From positions 1 through 25,025 of the forward strand of contig CAMLDT010000024.1 of the NCBI GenBank assembly GCA_946479075.1: DNA of 25,025 bases, written 5' to 3'. This document shows, one piece after another, positions 7,127 to 14,926 of this stretch. This DNA comes from an uncultured Polaromonas sp. Lineage in GTDB: Bacteria > Pseudomonadota > Gammaproteobacteria > Burkholderiales > Burkholderiaceae. A model generated the notes under the pieces. It was not told the DNA's origin and made no database searches. It saw only the letters and a program-made list of their open reading frames with translations. The translations under genes were made by a program, and so were the position numbers. Positions within the stretch are counted from its first letter, which is position 1. The number at the start of each line of letters is the position of its first letter.

Positions 7127-7759
7127 CTACAGCGCCATCGACGGCCGCTGCGCCATCGCCGCCCGCCAGCGCACCAGGTGCGGGTGCTGCTCGCCGGGCT
7201 TGACCTTGACGGCGCGGGCGAAGTCCACCGCGACCACGGCGGTGATGTCGGCGATGCTGAACTGGTTCGCGGCCACAAACTCGCGTCCCTGGAGCTGCTC
7301 ATCGAGCATCGCGAAAAACTGCTGCACGCGGGCCAGCCCGCGCTGGGCGAGTTCGGGAATCTGCGGATAGTCCACGGGCCCGGGCAGCGCCCGGTTGACC
7401 ATAGCCGGCGAACTGTTGCGCAGGCATTCGGCAATCGCCAGCAGCCCCTCGAACTCGATGCGCCACTGCCAGCTGGCGATGTCGGCTTTGTCCAGCGCGG
7501 TGCGGCCCATCAGCGGCGGCTCGGGGCAAAACGCTTCTGCCCAGGCGGCAATCGCGGCGTTGTCGGTCAGCAGCACGCCCTCGGCTGTTTGCAGGGCAGG
7601 CACGGTGCACTGCGGGTTGATGCGGCGGTAGCCTTCACCCATCTGCTCGCCGGCGCGCAGGTCCACCTGCACGGTCTCGTGCTTCACGCCTTTTTCGGCC
7701 AGCAGGATGCGGGCGCGCCGCGGGCTGGGGGCGGTGGCGCAGTCGTACAGCGTGATCAT
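7127..7759 (-). CDS. Glutathione S-transferase family protein
   Basis: A 210-residue cytosolic GST. The N-terminal thioredoxin-like domain (residues 1-80) has LYDCATAPSPRRARILLAEK, the NPQCTVPAL cis-proline segment and the glutathione-binding block LTDNAAIAAW. The helical C-terminal domain ends QHPHLVRWRAAMAQRPS. The residue after SPRR suggests a Ser- or Cys-type active site, but this is uncertain. Its ATG overlaps the stop of the upstream YghU-like gene (ATGA), so two different GSTs are made from one transcript. The substrate is unknown; detoxification of electrophiles arising in the nearby aromatic pathway is a reasonable guess only. Confidence 0.88.
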   Translation of the reverse strand: MITLYDCATAPSPRRARILLAEKGVKHETVQVDLRAGEQMGEGYRRINPQCTVPALQTAEGVLLTDNAAIAAWAEAFCPEPPLMGRTALDKADIASWQWRIEFEGLLAIAECLRNSSPAMVNRALPGPVDYPQIPELAQRGLARVQQFFAMLDEQLQGREFVAANQFSIADITAVVAVDFARAVKVKPGEQHPHLVRWRAAMAQRPSMAL

Positions 7760-8631
7760 GCCGAAGGCGTCAGTTTGTCCTGGGTGCGGGTGTCGAAGTC
7801 GCTGGCCTCATGGCGCTCATGCAGCTGGCTGGCGGGCTCGCCCCAGGTGCGGTTGACCATGCGGCCACGCCGTGCGCCCGGACGTTGGGCGATCTCATCC
7901 GTCCAGCGCAGCACGTGGGTATAAGTCTGCACCTGCAAAAACTCACCGGCTTCATACAACTGGCCTTTCACCAGGGCGCCATACCAGGGCCAGACCGCCA
8001 TGTCGGCAATCGTGTAGTCATCGCCCGCCAGATACGGTACCTCGGCCAGGCGGCGGTTCAGCACGTCGAGCTGGCGCTTGACTTCCATGGTGTAGCGGTC
8101 GATGGGGTATTGCATCTTGCTGGGGGCGTAAGCGTAAAAGTGGCCGAAGCCGCCGCCCAGAAACGGCGCGCTGCCCATCAGCCAGTTCAGCCACGACAGG
8201 CATTCGGCGCGTGGCGCCCCGCTGGCGGGCAAAAACACGCCGAACTTTTCGGCCAGGTATTGCAGGATCGCGCCCGACTCAAAAACCCGCTGCGGCGTGG
8301 CGCCGCTGCGGTCCACCAGCACCGGGATCTTGGAGTTGGGGTTGGCCGCCACAAAGCCGCTGCCGAACTGCTCGCCCTCGTGGATGCGGATCAGCCAGGC
8401 GTCGTACTCGGCACCGCGGTGGCCCAGCGCCAGCAATTCCTCCAGCATCACCGTGACCTTGACACCGTTGGGCGTGCCCAGCGAATACAGCTGCAGCGGG
8501 TGTTTGCCCACCGGCAGTTCCTTGTCGTGCGTGGGGCCGGCCACGGGCCGGTTGATGTTGGCGAAACGGCCGCCGCTGGATGCAGGGGGTGACCAGATGG
8601 CGGGAGGTGTGTAGTCGGTGCTGTCGTTCAT
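7756..8631 (-). CDS. yghU: YghU-like glutathione S-transferase / disulfide-bond oxidoreductase
   Basis: A 291-residue protein with the YghU N-terminal extension (GGRFANINRPVAGPTHDKEL then PVGKHPLQLYSLGTPNGVKV) and a GST fold. The GTPNGVKVTVMLEELL segment is the glutathione site that in E. coli YghU binds two glutathione molecules through Thr/Asn rather than a Cys. NPNSKIPVLVD and FESGAILQYLAEKFG are the cis-Pro and SN(A)-type blocks. Length agrees with E. coli YghU (288). The frame is open upstream to 9609, but only as an antisense shadow; the ATG at 8631 is where family similarity begins. It is divergent from the dehydrogenase gene at 8794. Confidence 0.9.
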   Translation of the reverse strand: MNDSTDYTPPAIWSPPASSGGRFANINRPVAGPTHDKELPVGKHPLQLYSLGTPNGVKVTVMLEELLALGHRGAEYDAWLIRIHEGEQFGSGFVAANPNSKIPVLVDRSGATPQRVFESGAILQYLAEKFGVFLPASGAPRAECLSWLNWLMGSAPFLGGGFGHFYAYAPSKMQYPIDRYTMEVKRQLDVLNRRLAEVPYLAGDDYTIADMAVWPWYGALVKGQLYEAGEFLQVQTYTHVLRWTDEIAQRPGARRGRMVNRTWGEPASQLHERHEASDFDTRTQDKLTPSA

Positions 8632-8793
8632 GGCGACGATATTGCCTGAGTTTGCCGCGGTCTGCACGAGACGCTGCTTTTGAGGGGCGCGCGCGTCTTT
8701 CCGCCAACGGGAAAACTGATTTCCTCTGTATTTCTTGAACCCTCCGGAGGGCTGCGGCACATTAGCGCCAGGTGTTATGAACAAGGAGACAGC

Positions 8794-9717
8794 ATGGCAG
8801 TGCGCATCGGATGGATTGGGTTGGGACGGATGGGCGAGGCCATGGCCAAGCGTCTGGTCAAGGCGGGCAACGAGGTCAGCGTCTGGAACCGCACCGCGTC
8901 CAAGGCTGCGCCGCTGGCCGAGGCCGGCGCCACCATCGTCGGCAACAAGCAGGAGCTGGCCACCTGCGACATCGTGTTCACCATGGTGTCCACCACCAAC
9001 GACCTCAAGCAGGTGCTGTTTGAAGAGGGCGGCCTGGTGGCTGGTTCGGCCAGGCCGCGCATTGTCGTGGACAGCTCCTCGATCTCGCAGGAAGGCTCGG
9101 CAGAAATCCGCGCCCGGCTCGAAGCCATGGGCGTCGGTTATCTGTGCTCGCCGGTGTCGGGCAACGCCAAGGTGGCCAAGGCCGGCAAGCTGCTGCAGGT
9201 GGCCTCGGGTCCCAAGGCGCTGTACACCGAGGTCGAGCCCTATTTGCAGGCCATGGCGCGCAAGGTGATGTGGGTGGGTGAGGGCGAGCTGGCCCGCATC
9301 TGGAAGATCGCCCACAACACCATGTTCGGCGTGATCATCCAGAACCTGTGCGAGATCACGGTGCTGGCCGAAAAAGCCGGCATTCCGCGCCACATCTTTC
9401 TCGAAAGCATCAACGATTCGGTGCTGGGCTCGATGTACACCAAATACAAGACGCCGGTGCTGACCAATCTGACGTTTGACCAGGTCACCTTCACGCCCAA
9501 GCTGCTGCTGAAAGACATGGACCTGGGCCTGGGCGCGGCGCGCGCGCATGGTGTGGCCATGCCGGCCGCCGCGGCCACCCGCGAGTCGGTGGCACGCATG
9601 GTCGGCCACGGCTACGAAGACATCGACTTTGCGGTGCTGCTGGTGGAAACCGCGAAGGATGCCGGCCTGGAACTGAAGCCGGAAAACGTCAAGATGAGCG
9701 ACGGGCTGGAAGCCTGA
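8794..9717 (+). CDS. NAD(P)-dependent beta-hydroxyacid dehydrogenase (HIBADH family), copy 1
   Basis: A 307-residue enzyme with Rossmann motif GLGRMG (residues 9-14), substrate-binding block DSSSIS (93-98), SPVSGNAKVAKAG (119-131) and catalytic lysine K171 with N175 in WKIAHNTM. These are the hallmarks of 3-hydroxyisobutyrate / tartronate semialdehyde / 6-phosphogluconate-like dehydrogenases. The usual PVSGG is PVSGN here. A Shine-Dalgarno AAGGAGA sits before the ATG at 8794; the upstream in-frame extension lacks one. It heads the plus-strand catabolic run and is paralogous to the gene at 12215. The natural substrate is not evident; reduction or oxidation of a small hydroxyacid or semialdehyde from the pathway is inferred. 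Confidence 0.88.
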   Translation: MAVRIGWIGLGRMGEAMAKRLVKAGNEVSVWNRTASKAAPLAEAGATIVGNKQELATCDIVFTMVSTTNDLKQVLFEEGGLVAGSARPRIVVDSSSISQEGSAEIRARLEAMGVGYLCSPVSGNAKVAKAGKLLQVASGPKALYTEVEPYLQAMARKVMWVGEGELARIWKIAHNTMFGVIIQNLCEITVLAEKAGIPRHIFLESINDSVLGSMYTKYKTPVLTNLTFDQVTFTPKLLLKDMDLGLGAARAHGVAMPAAAATRESVARMVGHGYEDIDFAVLLVETAKDAGLELKPENVKMSDGLEA

Positions 9718-9737
9718 GCATGGGCATACTTTCTCTA

Positions 9738-9835
9738 CCGCTCGCCCTGAGCCCTTCGGCTCAGCTCAGGACAGGCTTGTCGAAGGGCCATTCGTCTTCG
9801 CTCAGGGCAGGCTTCGACAAGCTCAGCCCGAACGG
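9738..9835. repeat. Dispersed inverted repeat, copy C (before amidohydrolase)
   Basis: A longer copy: left part 9738-9785 contains CCGCTCGCCCTGAG, an extra CCTTCGGCTCAG insertion and CTTGTCGAAG; right arm 9812-9835 is CTTCGACAAGCTCAG then CCCGAACGG. The right end runs straight into GGAGGG (9834-9839), the Shine-Dalgarno of the next gene. Confidence 0.85.
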
Positions 9836-9844
9836 AGGGCATTT

Positions 9845-11182
9845 GTGAAGCGCACTCTGATCCGCGGCGCGACCATCGTCACGATGGACGCGCAGGGCGA
9901 CTTGCCCGTGGGCGACATCCTGGTGACGGGCGACACCTTGACCGAGATCGCACCGGGCATCCATGCCGATGACGCGCAGGTGGTGGACGCCACCGGCCAC
10001 ATCATCATCCCGGGCCTGATCAACGCCCACATGCACACCTGGCAGACGGCGCTGCGTGGCCTGGCCGCCAACTGGACCCTGCTTGAATATTTCAAGAAGA
10101 TGCACGCCGGCCTGGCCACCGTGTTTACGCCCGATGACCTGTACATCGCGACCCTGGTCGGCTCGCTCAACCAGCTCAATTGCGGCACCACCACGCTGGC
10201 CGACTGGTGCCACAACAACCCGACACCACCGCACAACGATGCGGCGATTGCCGGCTTGCTGGCGTCCGGCATCCGCGCTGCGTTTTTCCACGGCACGCCC
10301 AAGCCCGATCCGCAGCCGGGGCAAAAGCCTTTCTGGGAAGTGCCGCATCCGCGCGCCGAGATCGAACGCCTGTTTAAAAGCCACCAGGGCCAGCCGCTGC
10401 TGAGCATCCAGGCGGCCGTGCTCGGCCCGCATTATTCGACGCTGGACGTGGCGATGCATGACTTCGCCATGGCCAAAGACCTGGGCCTGATCGCCTCGCT
10501 GCATCAGGGCGGCGGCCCCGCGCGCACGCCCGACGGCTGGGACAAACTCGAAGCCGCCGGCCTGCTCGGCGAACACATCAACATCGTGCATGGCCATGCG
10601 CTGGACGACGTGCAACTGCAGCGCTTCTGCGAACTCGGCATGAGTTTCTCGGCGGCGGCCGAAAGCGAAATGAGCCAGGGCCATGGCCACCCGTTGACCG
10701 GGCGCTTGCGTGCCTTCGGCCGCGCGCCCTCGCTGGGGGTGGATCTGGAAAGCGTGATGAGCGGCGACATGCTCTCGCAGGCGCGCATCGCGCTGGGCAT
10801 CCAGCGCTCGCTGGACAACGTGGCGCATCGGGAGGCCCACGGCACCATCCCGCCGACCTCGACCATCACCACGCGCGAGGCGCTGTCCTGGGTCACGGTC
10901 GAAGGCGCACGGATGCTGAAAGCATCACACCGCATCGGCTCGCTGGCTGCCGGCAAGCAGGCCGACCTGGTGATGATCCGCGCCAGCGACCTCAACATGC
11001 AACCGGTGCACGACCCGGTCAGCGCGGTGGTGATGCAGGCCTCGCTGGCCAACATCGACAGCGTGATGGTGGCCGGGCAGTGGAAAAAGCGCCACGGCCA
11101 GTTGCTGGGCGTGGATCTGGCGCCGCAACTGGCAGCGTTGCAGGCCTCCGGAAGAAAGATTGCGGCAGCGCTGGCGCTATAA
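9845..11182 (+). CDS. Amidohydrolase of the ATZ/TRZ-like type (cytosine deaminase superfamily)
   Basis: A 445-residue metal-dependent hydrolase. Metal ligands are H62 and H64 in NAHMHT, H220 in ASLHQG, H249 in IVHGHAL and D300 in SLGVDLES. The C-terminal strand has IGSLAAGKQADLVMI, usual in ATZ/TRZ, guanine deaminase and chlorohydrolase-like enzymes. Unusually, the Glu three residues after the third His, which most family members use as general acid/base, is Gly (HQGG, 220-223). The start is GTG at 9845, with GGAGGG 5 nt upstream, inside the end of repeat copy C. It lies between a dehydrogenase and a Bug protein in the catabolic run. The product likely opens or deaminates an N-containing ring or amide, but the substrate is unknown. 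Confidence 0.87.
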   Translation: MKRTLIRGATIVTMDAQGDLPVGDILVTGDTLTEIAPGIHADDAQVVDATGHIIIPGLINAHMHTWQTALRGLAANWTLLEYFKKMHAGLATVFTPDDLYIATLVGSLNQLNCGTTTLADWCHNNPTPPHNDAAIAGLLASGIRAAFFHGTPKPDPQPGQKPFWEVPHPRAEIERLFKSHQGQPLLSIQAAVLGPHYSTLDVAMHDFAMAKDLGLIASLHQGGGPARTPDGWDKLEAAGLLGEHINIVHGHALDDVQLQRFCELGMSFSAAAESEMSQGHGHPLTGRLRAFGRAPSLGVDLESVMSGDMLSQARIALGIQRSLDNVAHREAHGTIPPTSTITTREALSWVTVEGARMLKASHRIGSLAAGKQADLVMIRASDLNMQPVHDPVSAVVMQASLANIDSVMVAGQWKKRHGQLLGVDLAPQLAALQASGRKIAAALAL

Positions 11183-11220
11183 AAATGATAGCTGCTTGCG
11201 CTCATGGATAAAGGGCTCAG
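11176..11220 (+). repeat. Comamonadaceae-type repeat overlapping the amidohydrolase stop
   Basis: The segment reads GCTATAAAAATGATAGC (a hairpin) followed by TGCTTGCGCTCATGGATAAA and GGGCT. The same order (GATAGCTG, TTGCGC, GGATAA, GGGCT) is found on the opposite strand at 17670-17735. The first bases provide the TAA stop (11180-11182) of the amidohydrolase, so the repeat borders or trims that reading frame. Confidence 0.65.
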
Positions 11221-11255
11221 ACCCTATTTCATTCATAAACAACAGGAGACACACC

Positions 11256-12215
11256 ATGAAACGCTTTCTTCTTCTCACCGCGGCGCTGATCGCCTCGGGC
11301 ACTGCGCTGGCCCAGGCGGCTTACCCGTCCAAACCGATCAAGTTCCTGGTGCCTTTCACGGCCGGCAGCGGCACCGACATCATTGCGCGCACGGTGGCCG
11401 ACACCATGAGCAAAAGCATGGGCCAGCCCATCATCATCGAGAACAAACCCGGCGCCGGCGGCACCATCGCCGCCGCCCAGGTGGCCAGGGGCGAGGCTGA
11501 CGGCTACACCGTGCTGGTGCATTCCTCCGGTCACGCGCTGAACCCGGCGATCTACAGCAGCATCGCTTACGACACGCTCAAGGACCTCACCGGCATCACC
11601 CCGCTGGCGGCGCTGCCGAACGTGCTGGTGGTGAATCCGGCCCGCGGCTGGAAGTCGGTCGCCGATCTGGTCGCCGCGGCCAAAGCCAAACCCGGCCAGC
11701 TTAATTACGCATCGGCCGGTGTCGGCAGCGCCACCCACCTCAACGCCGAAAAATTCCGCCTGCAGGCAGGCATTGAAGCGCTGCATGTGCCTTACAAGGG
11801 CACGCCTGAAGCCATGACCAATGTGATCGGCGGCAGCAACGACTGGTTTTTTGCGCCGCTGGCCTCGGCCCTGCCGCTGGTGAAAGACGGCAAGCTGCAG
11901 GCGTTGGCCGTCAGCACGCCGGCGCGTTCACCCGCCTTGCCGCAAGTGCCGACCACCGTTGAAGCAGGCGTGCCGGGGTCCGACTACACCTTCTGGGTGG
12001 GCATGATCGTTGCCAGCAACACGCCGGCGCCGGTGGTCAAACGCCTGCACGAGGAAGCGCTCAAGGCGCTCGCCACGCCCGAGGTGAAGGAACGCATGAG
12101 CAAGCTGGGCGCCGATCCGTTCCCGATGACGCCCGATGCCTTCAACGCTTTCATCAAGACCGAGGTGGACGCCGCCGCCCGGATCGCCAAAGCCGCCAAC
12201 CTCAAGGGCCAGTGA
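11256..12215 (+). CDS. Bug/TctC-family tripartite tricarboxylate transporter substrate-binding protein, copy 1
   Basis: A 319-residue exported protein: signal peptide of about 20 residues (MKRFLLLTAALIASGTALAQ) followed by the Bug-family opening AYPSKPIKFLVPFTAGSGTD. Also present are ENKPGAGGTIAAAQVA, NYASAGVGSATHLNAEKF and VPYKGTPEAM. Bug proteins bind carboxylates or amides in the periplasm. AGGAGA stands 6 nt before the ATG at 11256; the upstream in-frame extension runs through the repeat and is not used. No TctA/TctB membrane genes are in the window, so it may work with a transporter elsewhere or as a sensor. It is followed by a dehydrogenase overlapping its stop (TGATG), so it is part of the catabolic operon. 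Confidence 0.92.
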   Translation: MKRFLLLTAALIASGTALAQAAYPSKPIKFLVPFTAGSGTDIIARTVADTMSKSMGQPIIIENKPGAGGTIAAAQVARGEADGYTVLVHSSGHALNPAIYSSIAYDTLKDLTGITPLAALPNVLVVNPARGWKSVADLVAAAKAKPGQLNYASAGVGSATHLNAEKFRLQAGIEALHVPYKGTPEAMTNVIGGSNDWFFAPLASALPLVKDGKLQALAVSTPARSPALPQVPTTVEAGVPGSDYTFWVGMIVASNTPAPVVKRLHEEALKALATPEVKERMSKLGADPFPMTPDAFNAFIKTEVDAAARIAKAANLKGQ

Positions 12216-13105
12216 TGAGTCTTGTGCATGTGGCTGGTGTGGGGAAGATGGGCCTGCCGATGGCCGGACACTTCCACGCGGGCGGTCATGCGGTGACGGT
12301 CAGCGACCCGGACGCACGGCGCCTGCAGCTGGCGCGCAGTCAGGGCCTGGAGGTAGCCGGTGATGCCGGTGCAGCGATGGCAACGGTCGACATCATTGTT
12401 TCGTCGCTGCCCAACGATGCGGCGCTGGGCGCAGTGGCCGCACAAGTCGCGCAATCGGCGCGGCCTGGTGCGATTTACATCGATGCCAGCACGGTGTCGC
12501 AGCAGGTGTCGGCCGAGGTGGCGCAGGGGCTGACCGCCGCCGGCGTGGCCTACCTTCGCACCACGGTCTCGGGCAACAACAAGATGGCCGAGGCGGCGCA
12601 ACTGACCGTGATGGCCTCCGGGCCGCGCACCGCTTACGACACGGCATTGCCGCTGCTCCAATTGTTGGGGCCGAACCAGTTCTACCTTGGCCAGGCCGAA
12701 CAGGCGCGCCTGATGAAGCTGGTGGTCAACCTGATGATTGCGCAAACCAGCGCGATGTTGTCCGAAGCCCTGACCTTGGGGCGCAAGGGCGGCCTGGACT
12801 GGCAGGACATGTGGCAGGTGCTGGGCGCCAGCGCCGTGGCTTCGCCGATTGTCAAGGCCAAGTCGGTGCAGCTGGGCGCGCGCGACTTCACACCCACCTT
12901 CACGGTCGAACAGATGATCAAGGACCTTGACCTCATTCTGGACGCCGGCCGCGCGGTGCATGCGCCGCTGGCGCAGACGGCGCTGACGCAGCAGCTCATG
13001 CATGCGGCCATGGCGCAGGGCGACGGGCAGGACGACTACGCGGCCATCATCAAGACGGTCGAGCGCAGTGCCGGGTTGTCCACCGATTTTCCTAAAACGC
13101 CATGA
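12215..13105 (+). CDS. NAD(P)-dependent beta-hydroxyacid dehydrogenase (HIBADH family), copy 2
   Basis: A 296-residue protein with Rossmann motif GVGKMG (8-13), DASTVS (90-95), TVSGNNKMAEA (118-128) and catalytic K168 with N172 in MKLVVNLM. It is clearly paralogous to the gene at 8794 but diverged, and like it has Asn in place of the second Gly of PVSGG. The ATG at 12215 overlaps the Bug stop by one base (TGATG); a GTG one codon earlier is also possible. Its own stop overlaps the start of the maleylacetate reductase gene (ATGA). The tight coupling to Bug and maleylacetate reductase makes it part of the same pathway. The substrate is unknown. Confidence 0.88.
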   Translation: MSLVHVAGVGKMGLPMAGHFHAGGHAVTVSDPDARRLQLARSQGLEVAGDAGAAMATVDIIVSSLPNDAALGAVAAQVAQSARPGAIYIDASTVSQQVSAEVAQGLTAAGVAYLRTTVSGNNKMAEAAQLTVMASGPRTAYDTALPLLQLLGPNQFYLGQAEQARLMKLVVNLMIAQTSAMLSEALTLGRKGGLDWQDMWQVLGASAVASPIVKAKSVQLGARDFTPTFTVEQMIKDLDLILDAGRAVHAPLAQTALTQQLMHAAMAQGDGQDDYAAIIKTVERSAGLSTDFPKTP

Positions 13106-14163
13106 AAAGTTTTATCTACAACGGCCAGGCCGGCCGCGTGATCTTCGGAGCCGGCAGCCTGCAGCATTTGCTGCGCGAAATCGATGCGCTCGGCGCGCGC
13201 AAGGCGCTGGTGCTCTCCACGCCGGAGCAGCGTGCCTCGGCCGAAATGATTGCCGGGCTGCTCGGTCCACGCGCGGCCGGCGTGTTCGATCGCGCGGTCA
13301 TGCATGTGCCCATCGAGACCGCCCGCGAGGCGCGCGACCTGGCCCGCAAGCTGGGCGCCGATTGCGCGGTGGCGATTGGCGGCGGATCGACCACCGGGCT
13401 GGGCAAGGCGATTGCGCTGGACTCCGGCCTGCCGATTCTGGCCATTCCCACGACCTATGCCGGTTCGGAGATGACCCCGATCTACGGCATCACCGAAGCC
13501 GGCCTGAAAAAAACCGGCAAAGATGCCCGCGTGTTGCCCCGCACCGTGATCTACGACCCCGAACTGACCCTGGGCCTGCCGGTCGGCATGAGCGTGACCA
13601 GCGGCATCAACGCGATTGCCCACGCCGCCGAAGGCCTGTACTCCCCCGACAGCAACCCCGTCATGGACCTGATGGCCAAAGAGGGCATCGCCGCCATGGG
13701 GCGGGCGCTGCCAGCTATTAAAAAGGGAGCAAATAACATTGACGCCCGAAGCGATGCGCTGTACGGCGCCTGGCTGTGCGGCACGGTGCTGGGCAATGTC
13801 GGCATGGCCCTGCACCACAAGCTGTGCCACACCCTGGGCGGCAGCTTCAACCTGCCGCACGCCGAGACTCACACCATCGTGCTGCCGCACGCACTGGCTT
13901 ACAACGCCGCCGCCGCGCCGCAGGCCATGCAGGCGATTGCTGCCGCGCTGGGCGGCGCCACCGCCGCGCAGGCGGTGTTCGACCTGGCGAAACACAACGG
14001 CGCACCGGTGGCGCTGCGCGACATCGGCATGAAGGAAAGCGATCTCGACAAAGCCTGCGACATCGCGATGCAGACCCCCTACGCGAATCCGCGGCCGCTG
14101 GAGCGGGACGCTATTCGTCAGCTGCTGCAGGATGCGTTTGAGGGGGTGCGGCCGGAAGAGTGA
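13102..14163 (+). CDS. Maleylacetate reductase (iron-type alcohol dehydrogenase family)
   Basis: A 353-residue enzyme with the nucleotide-binding GGGSTTG (93-99), PTTYAGSEMTPIYGIT (116-131), NAIAHAAEGLYS (170-181), ARSDALYGAWLCG (215-227) and HHKLCHTLGG (238-247). These are diagnostic for maleylacetate reductases (EC 1.3.1.32), which reduce maleylacetate to 3-oxoadipate with NAD(P)H. It would link the dioxygenase at 20538 to pcaIJF at 4208-6874. It starts with an ATGA overlap on the dehydrogenase gene. Residues about 200-211 (GRALPAIKKGAN) are encoded by a stretch that matches a dispersed repeat also present at 17694-17728. The gene is last in its operon, next to the AT-rich island. Confidence 0.93.
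   Translation: MKSFIYNGQAGRVIFGAGSLQHLLREIDALGARKALVLSTPEQRASAEMIAGLLGPRAAGVFDRAVMHVPIETAREARDLARKLGADCAVAIGGGSTTGLGKAIALDSGLPILAIPTTYAGSEMTPIYGITEAGLKKTGKDARVLPRTVIYDPELTLGLPVGMSVTSGINAIAHAAEGLYSPDSNPVMDLMAKEGIAAMGRALPAIKKGANNIDARSDALYGAWLCGTVLGNVGMALHHKLCHTLGGSFNLPHAETHTIVLPHALAYNAAAAPQAMQAIAAALGGATAAQAVFDLAKHNGAPVALRDIGMKESDLDKACDIAMQTPYANPRPLERDAIRQLLQDAFEGVRPEE
13700..13734 (-). repeat. Repeat fragment inside the maleylacetate reductase coding sequence
   Basis: This 35-nt stretch matches the intergenic copy at 17694-17728 at 29 of 35 positions, including GGCGGGCGC, CCAGCTAT and GGAGCAAAT blocks in the same order. It is in frame and encodes residues about 200-211 in a loop region before ARSDALYGAWL. 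It is either an in-frame insertion of the Comamonadaceae repeat or, less likely, chance similarity. Confidence 0.55.
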
Positions 14164-14262
14164 GAGTGGGGTCAGCGCCAGGTTCCGAGCGTATGCAATG
14201 CTGCGAAAGGTAACTTGGTCCGACCGGCAACCTACTCATTCAGTGGGCCGTCACTGGCTGCT

Positions 14263-14331
14263 AATTAACGTTTGACATGAGGGACGCCACCCGACAAGCA
14301 GGGTGATGTCCTCTTGATTGAATGGCTAGGT
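14263..14331 (-). repeat. attC-like recombination site 1 (after the MltR-like gene)
   Basis: On the minus strand the 69-bp site runs from ACCTAGC (14331-14325) to GTTAATT (14269-14263), resembling the R'' and R' boxes of integron attC sites (RYYYAAC ... GTTRRRY). Next to R'' is CATTCAATCAAG, close to the classic AATTCATTCAAG; next to R' is TCAAAC, close to TCAAGC. The inner part folds: GAGGAC-AT-CACCC pairs with GGGTG-GC-GTCC-CTC, with one extra C, like the bulged bases of attC hairpins. Core boxes have one or two mismatches, so the site may be degenerate. Confidence 0.55.
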
Positions 14332-14348
14332 TTTACTGCTCTTATTAG

Positions 14349-14909
14349 TTAACCACTTGTTGATTTTTGTCGCTTGTGAAAGCGAGCGAGACCAGGCAAG
14401 GCGTGGAGATGACAAACAAGTTGATTCACACCGACTTGAAACAGATCGCGAGCAGATGCCTCAAGTGGCGGCTCGCTTATAAGCGACTCTTTGTGCCACT
14501 GGAGCGCCTTGCACCATTCTTTGATTTTCTCGTTTGAGAAGTCGGCACGTATATCGTGTGCAAATTGATTACGGATCTTCGCGACAAGCCGTAGATCTGA
14601 TGTGATCGTTTGCCCGATTAACCCAAGGCAATAACATGCGGTGATTTTGGCTCCAAATACACCAAGTGGGCCCTCGGGTTGCAAGAGCTTCTGGACTTCC
14701 TTCTTATCATCGATCAGAAAACTAATCAACAGCTCTGTGATCAGTGTGTCTAGAAACGCCGGCCCAACTATGGCAACTGCCCGATCACTTGCTTCTTTGT
14801 AGTCGAAGAGCTTTGAAAACTCAAGGAGCATCTCTCGCAGGAAGAAGTGTTGCTCGGCTTCCTTCTCCGACAGAGGCGTACCGAAGTTTCGCTGGGCTGG
14901 CTCATCCAC
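14349..14909 (-). CDS. MltR (mannitol repressor)-like protein, 186 aa
   Basis: The protein has the MltR-family core: DRAVAIVGPAFLDTLITELL, then PLGVFGAKITACYCLGLIG and SDLRLVAKIRNQFAHDIRAD. MltR of E. coli represses the mannitol operon, but many distant members are encoded in mobile or cassette DNA and have no known job; nothing here links it to mannitol. The start is GTG at 14909, with AGGAGA 6 nt upstream (AGGAGACACTTCGTG). It is AT-richer than the flanking genes. On the minus strand it is followed by attC-like site 1 and preceded by a possible short attC-like junction, so it looks like an integron cassette gene. Confidence 0.75.
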   Translation of the reverse strand: MDEPAQRNFGTPLSEKEAEQHFFLREMLLEFSKLFDYKEASDRAVAIVGPAFLDTLITELLISFLIDDKKEVQKLLQPEGPLGVFGAKITACYCLGLIGQTITSDLRLVAKIRNQFAHDIRADFSNEKIKEWCKALQWHKESLISEPPLEASARDLFQVGVNQLVCHLHALPGLARFHKRQKSTSG

Positions 14910-14926
14910 GAAGTGTCTCCTGTGAA

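Noticed and set aside
7756..9609. Very long minus-strand open frame (617 codons)
   Set aside because: Only the part from 8631 down is the YghU-like gene. The upstream portion is the antisense of the dehydrogenase gene at 8794 and has no family features.
9761..10840. Minus-strand frame of 359 codons
   Set aside because: It is antisense to the amidohydrolase, with low-complexity His/Arg/Ala/Gly-rich composition typical of high-GC shadows.
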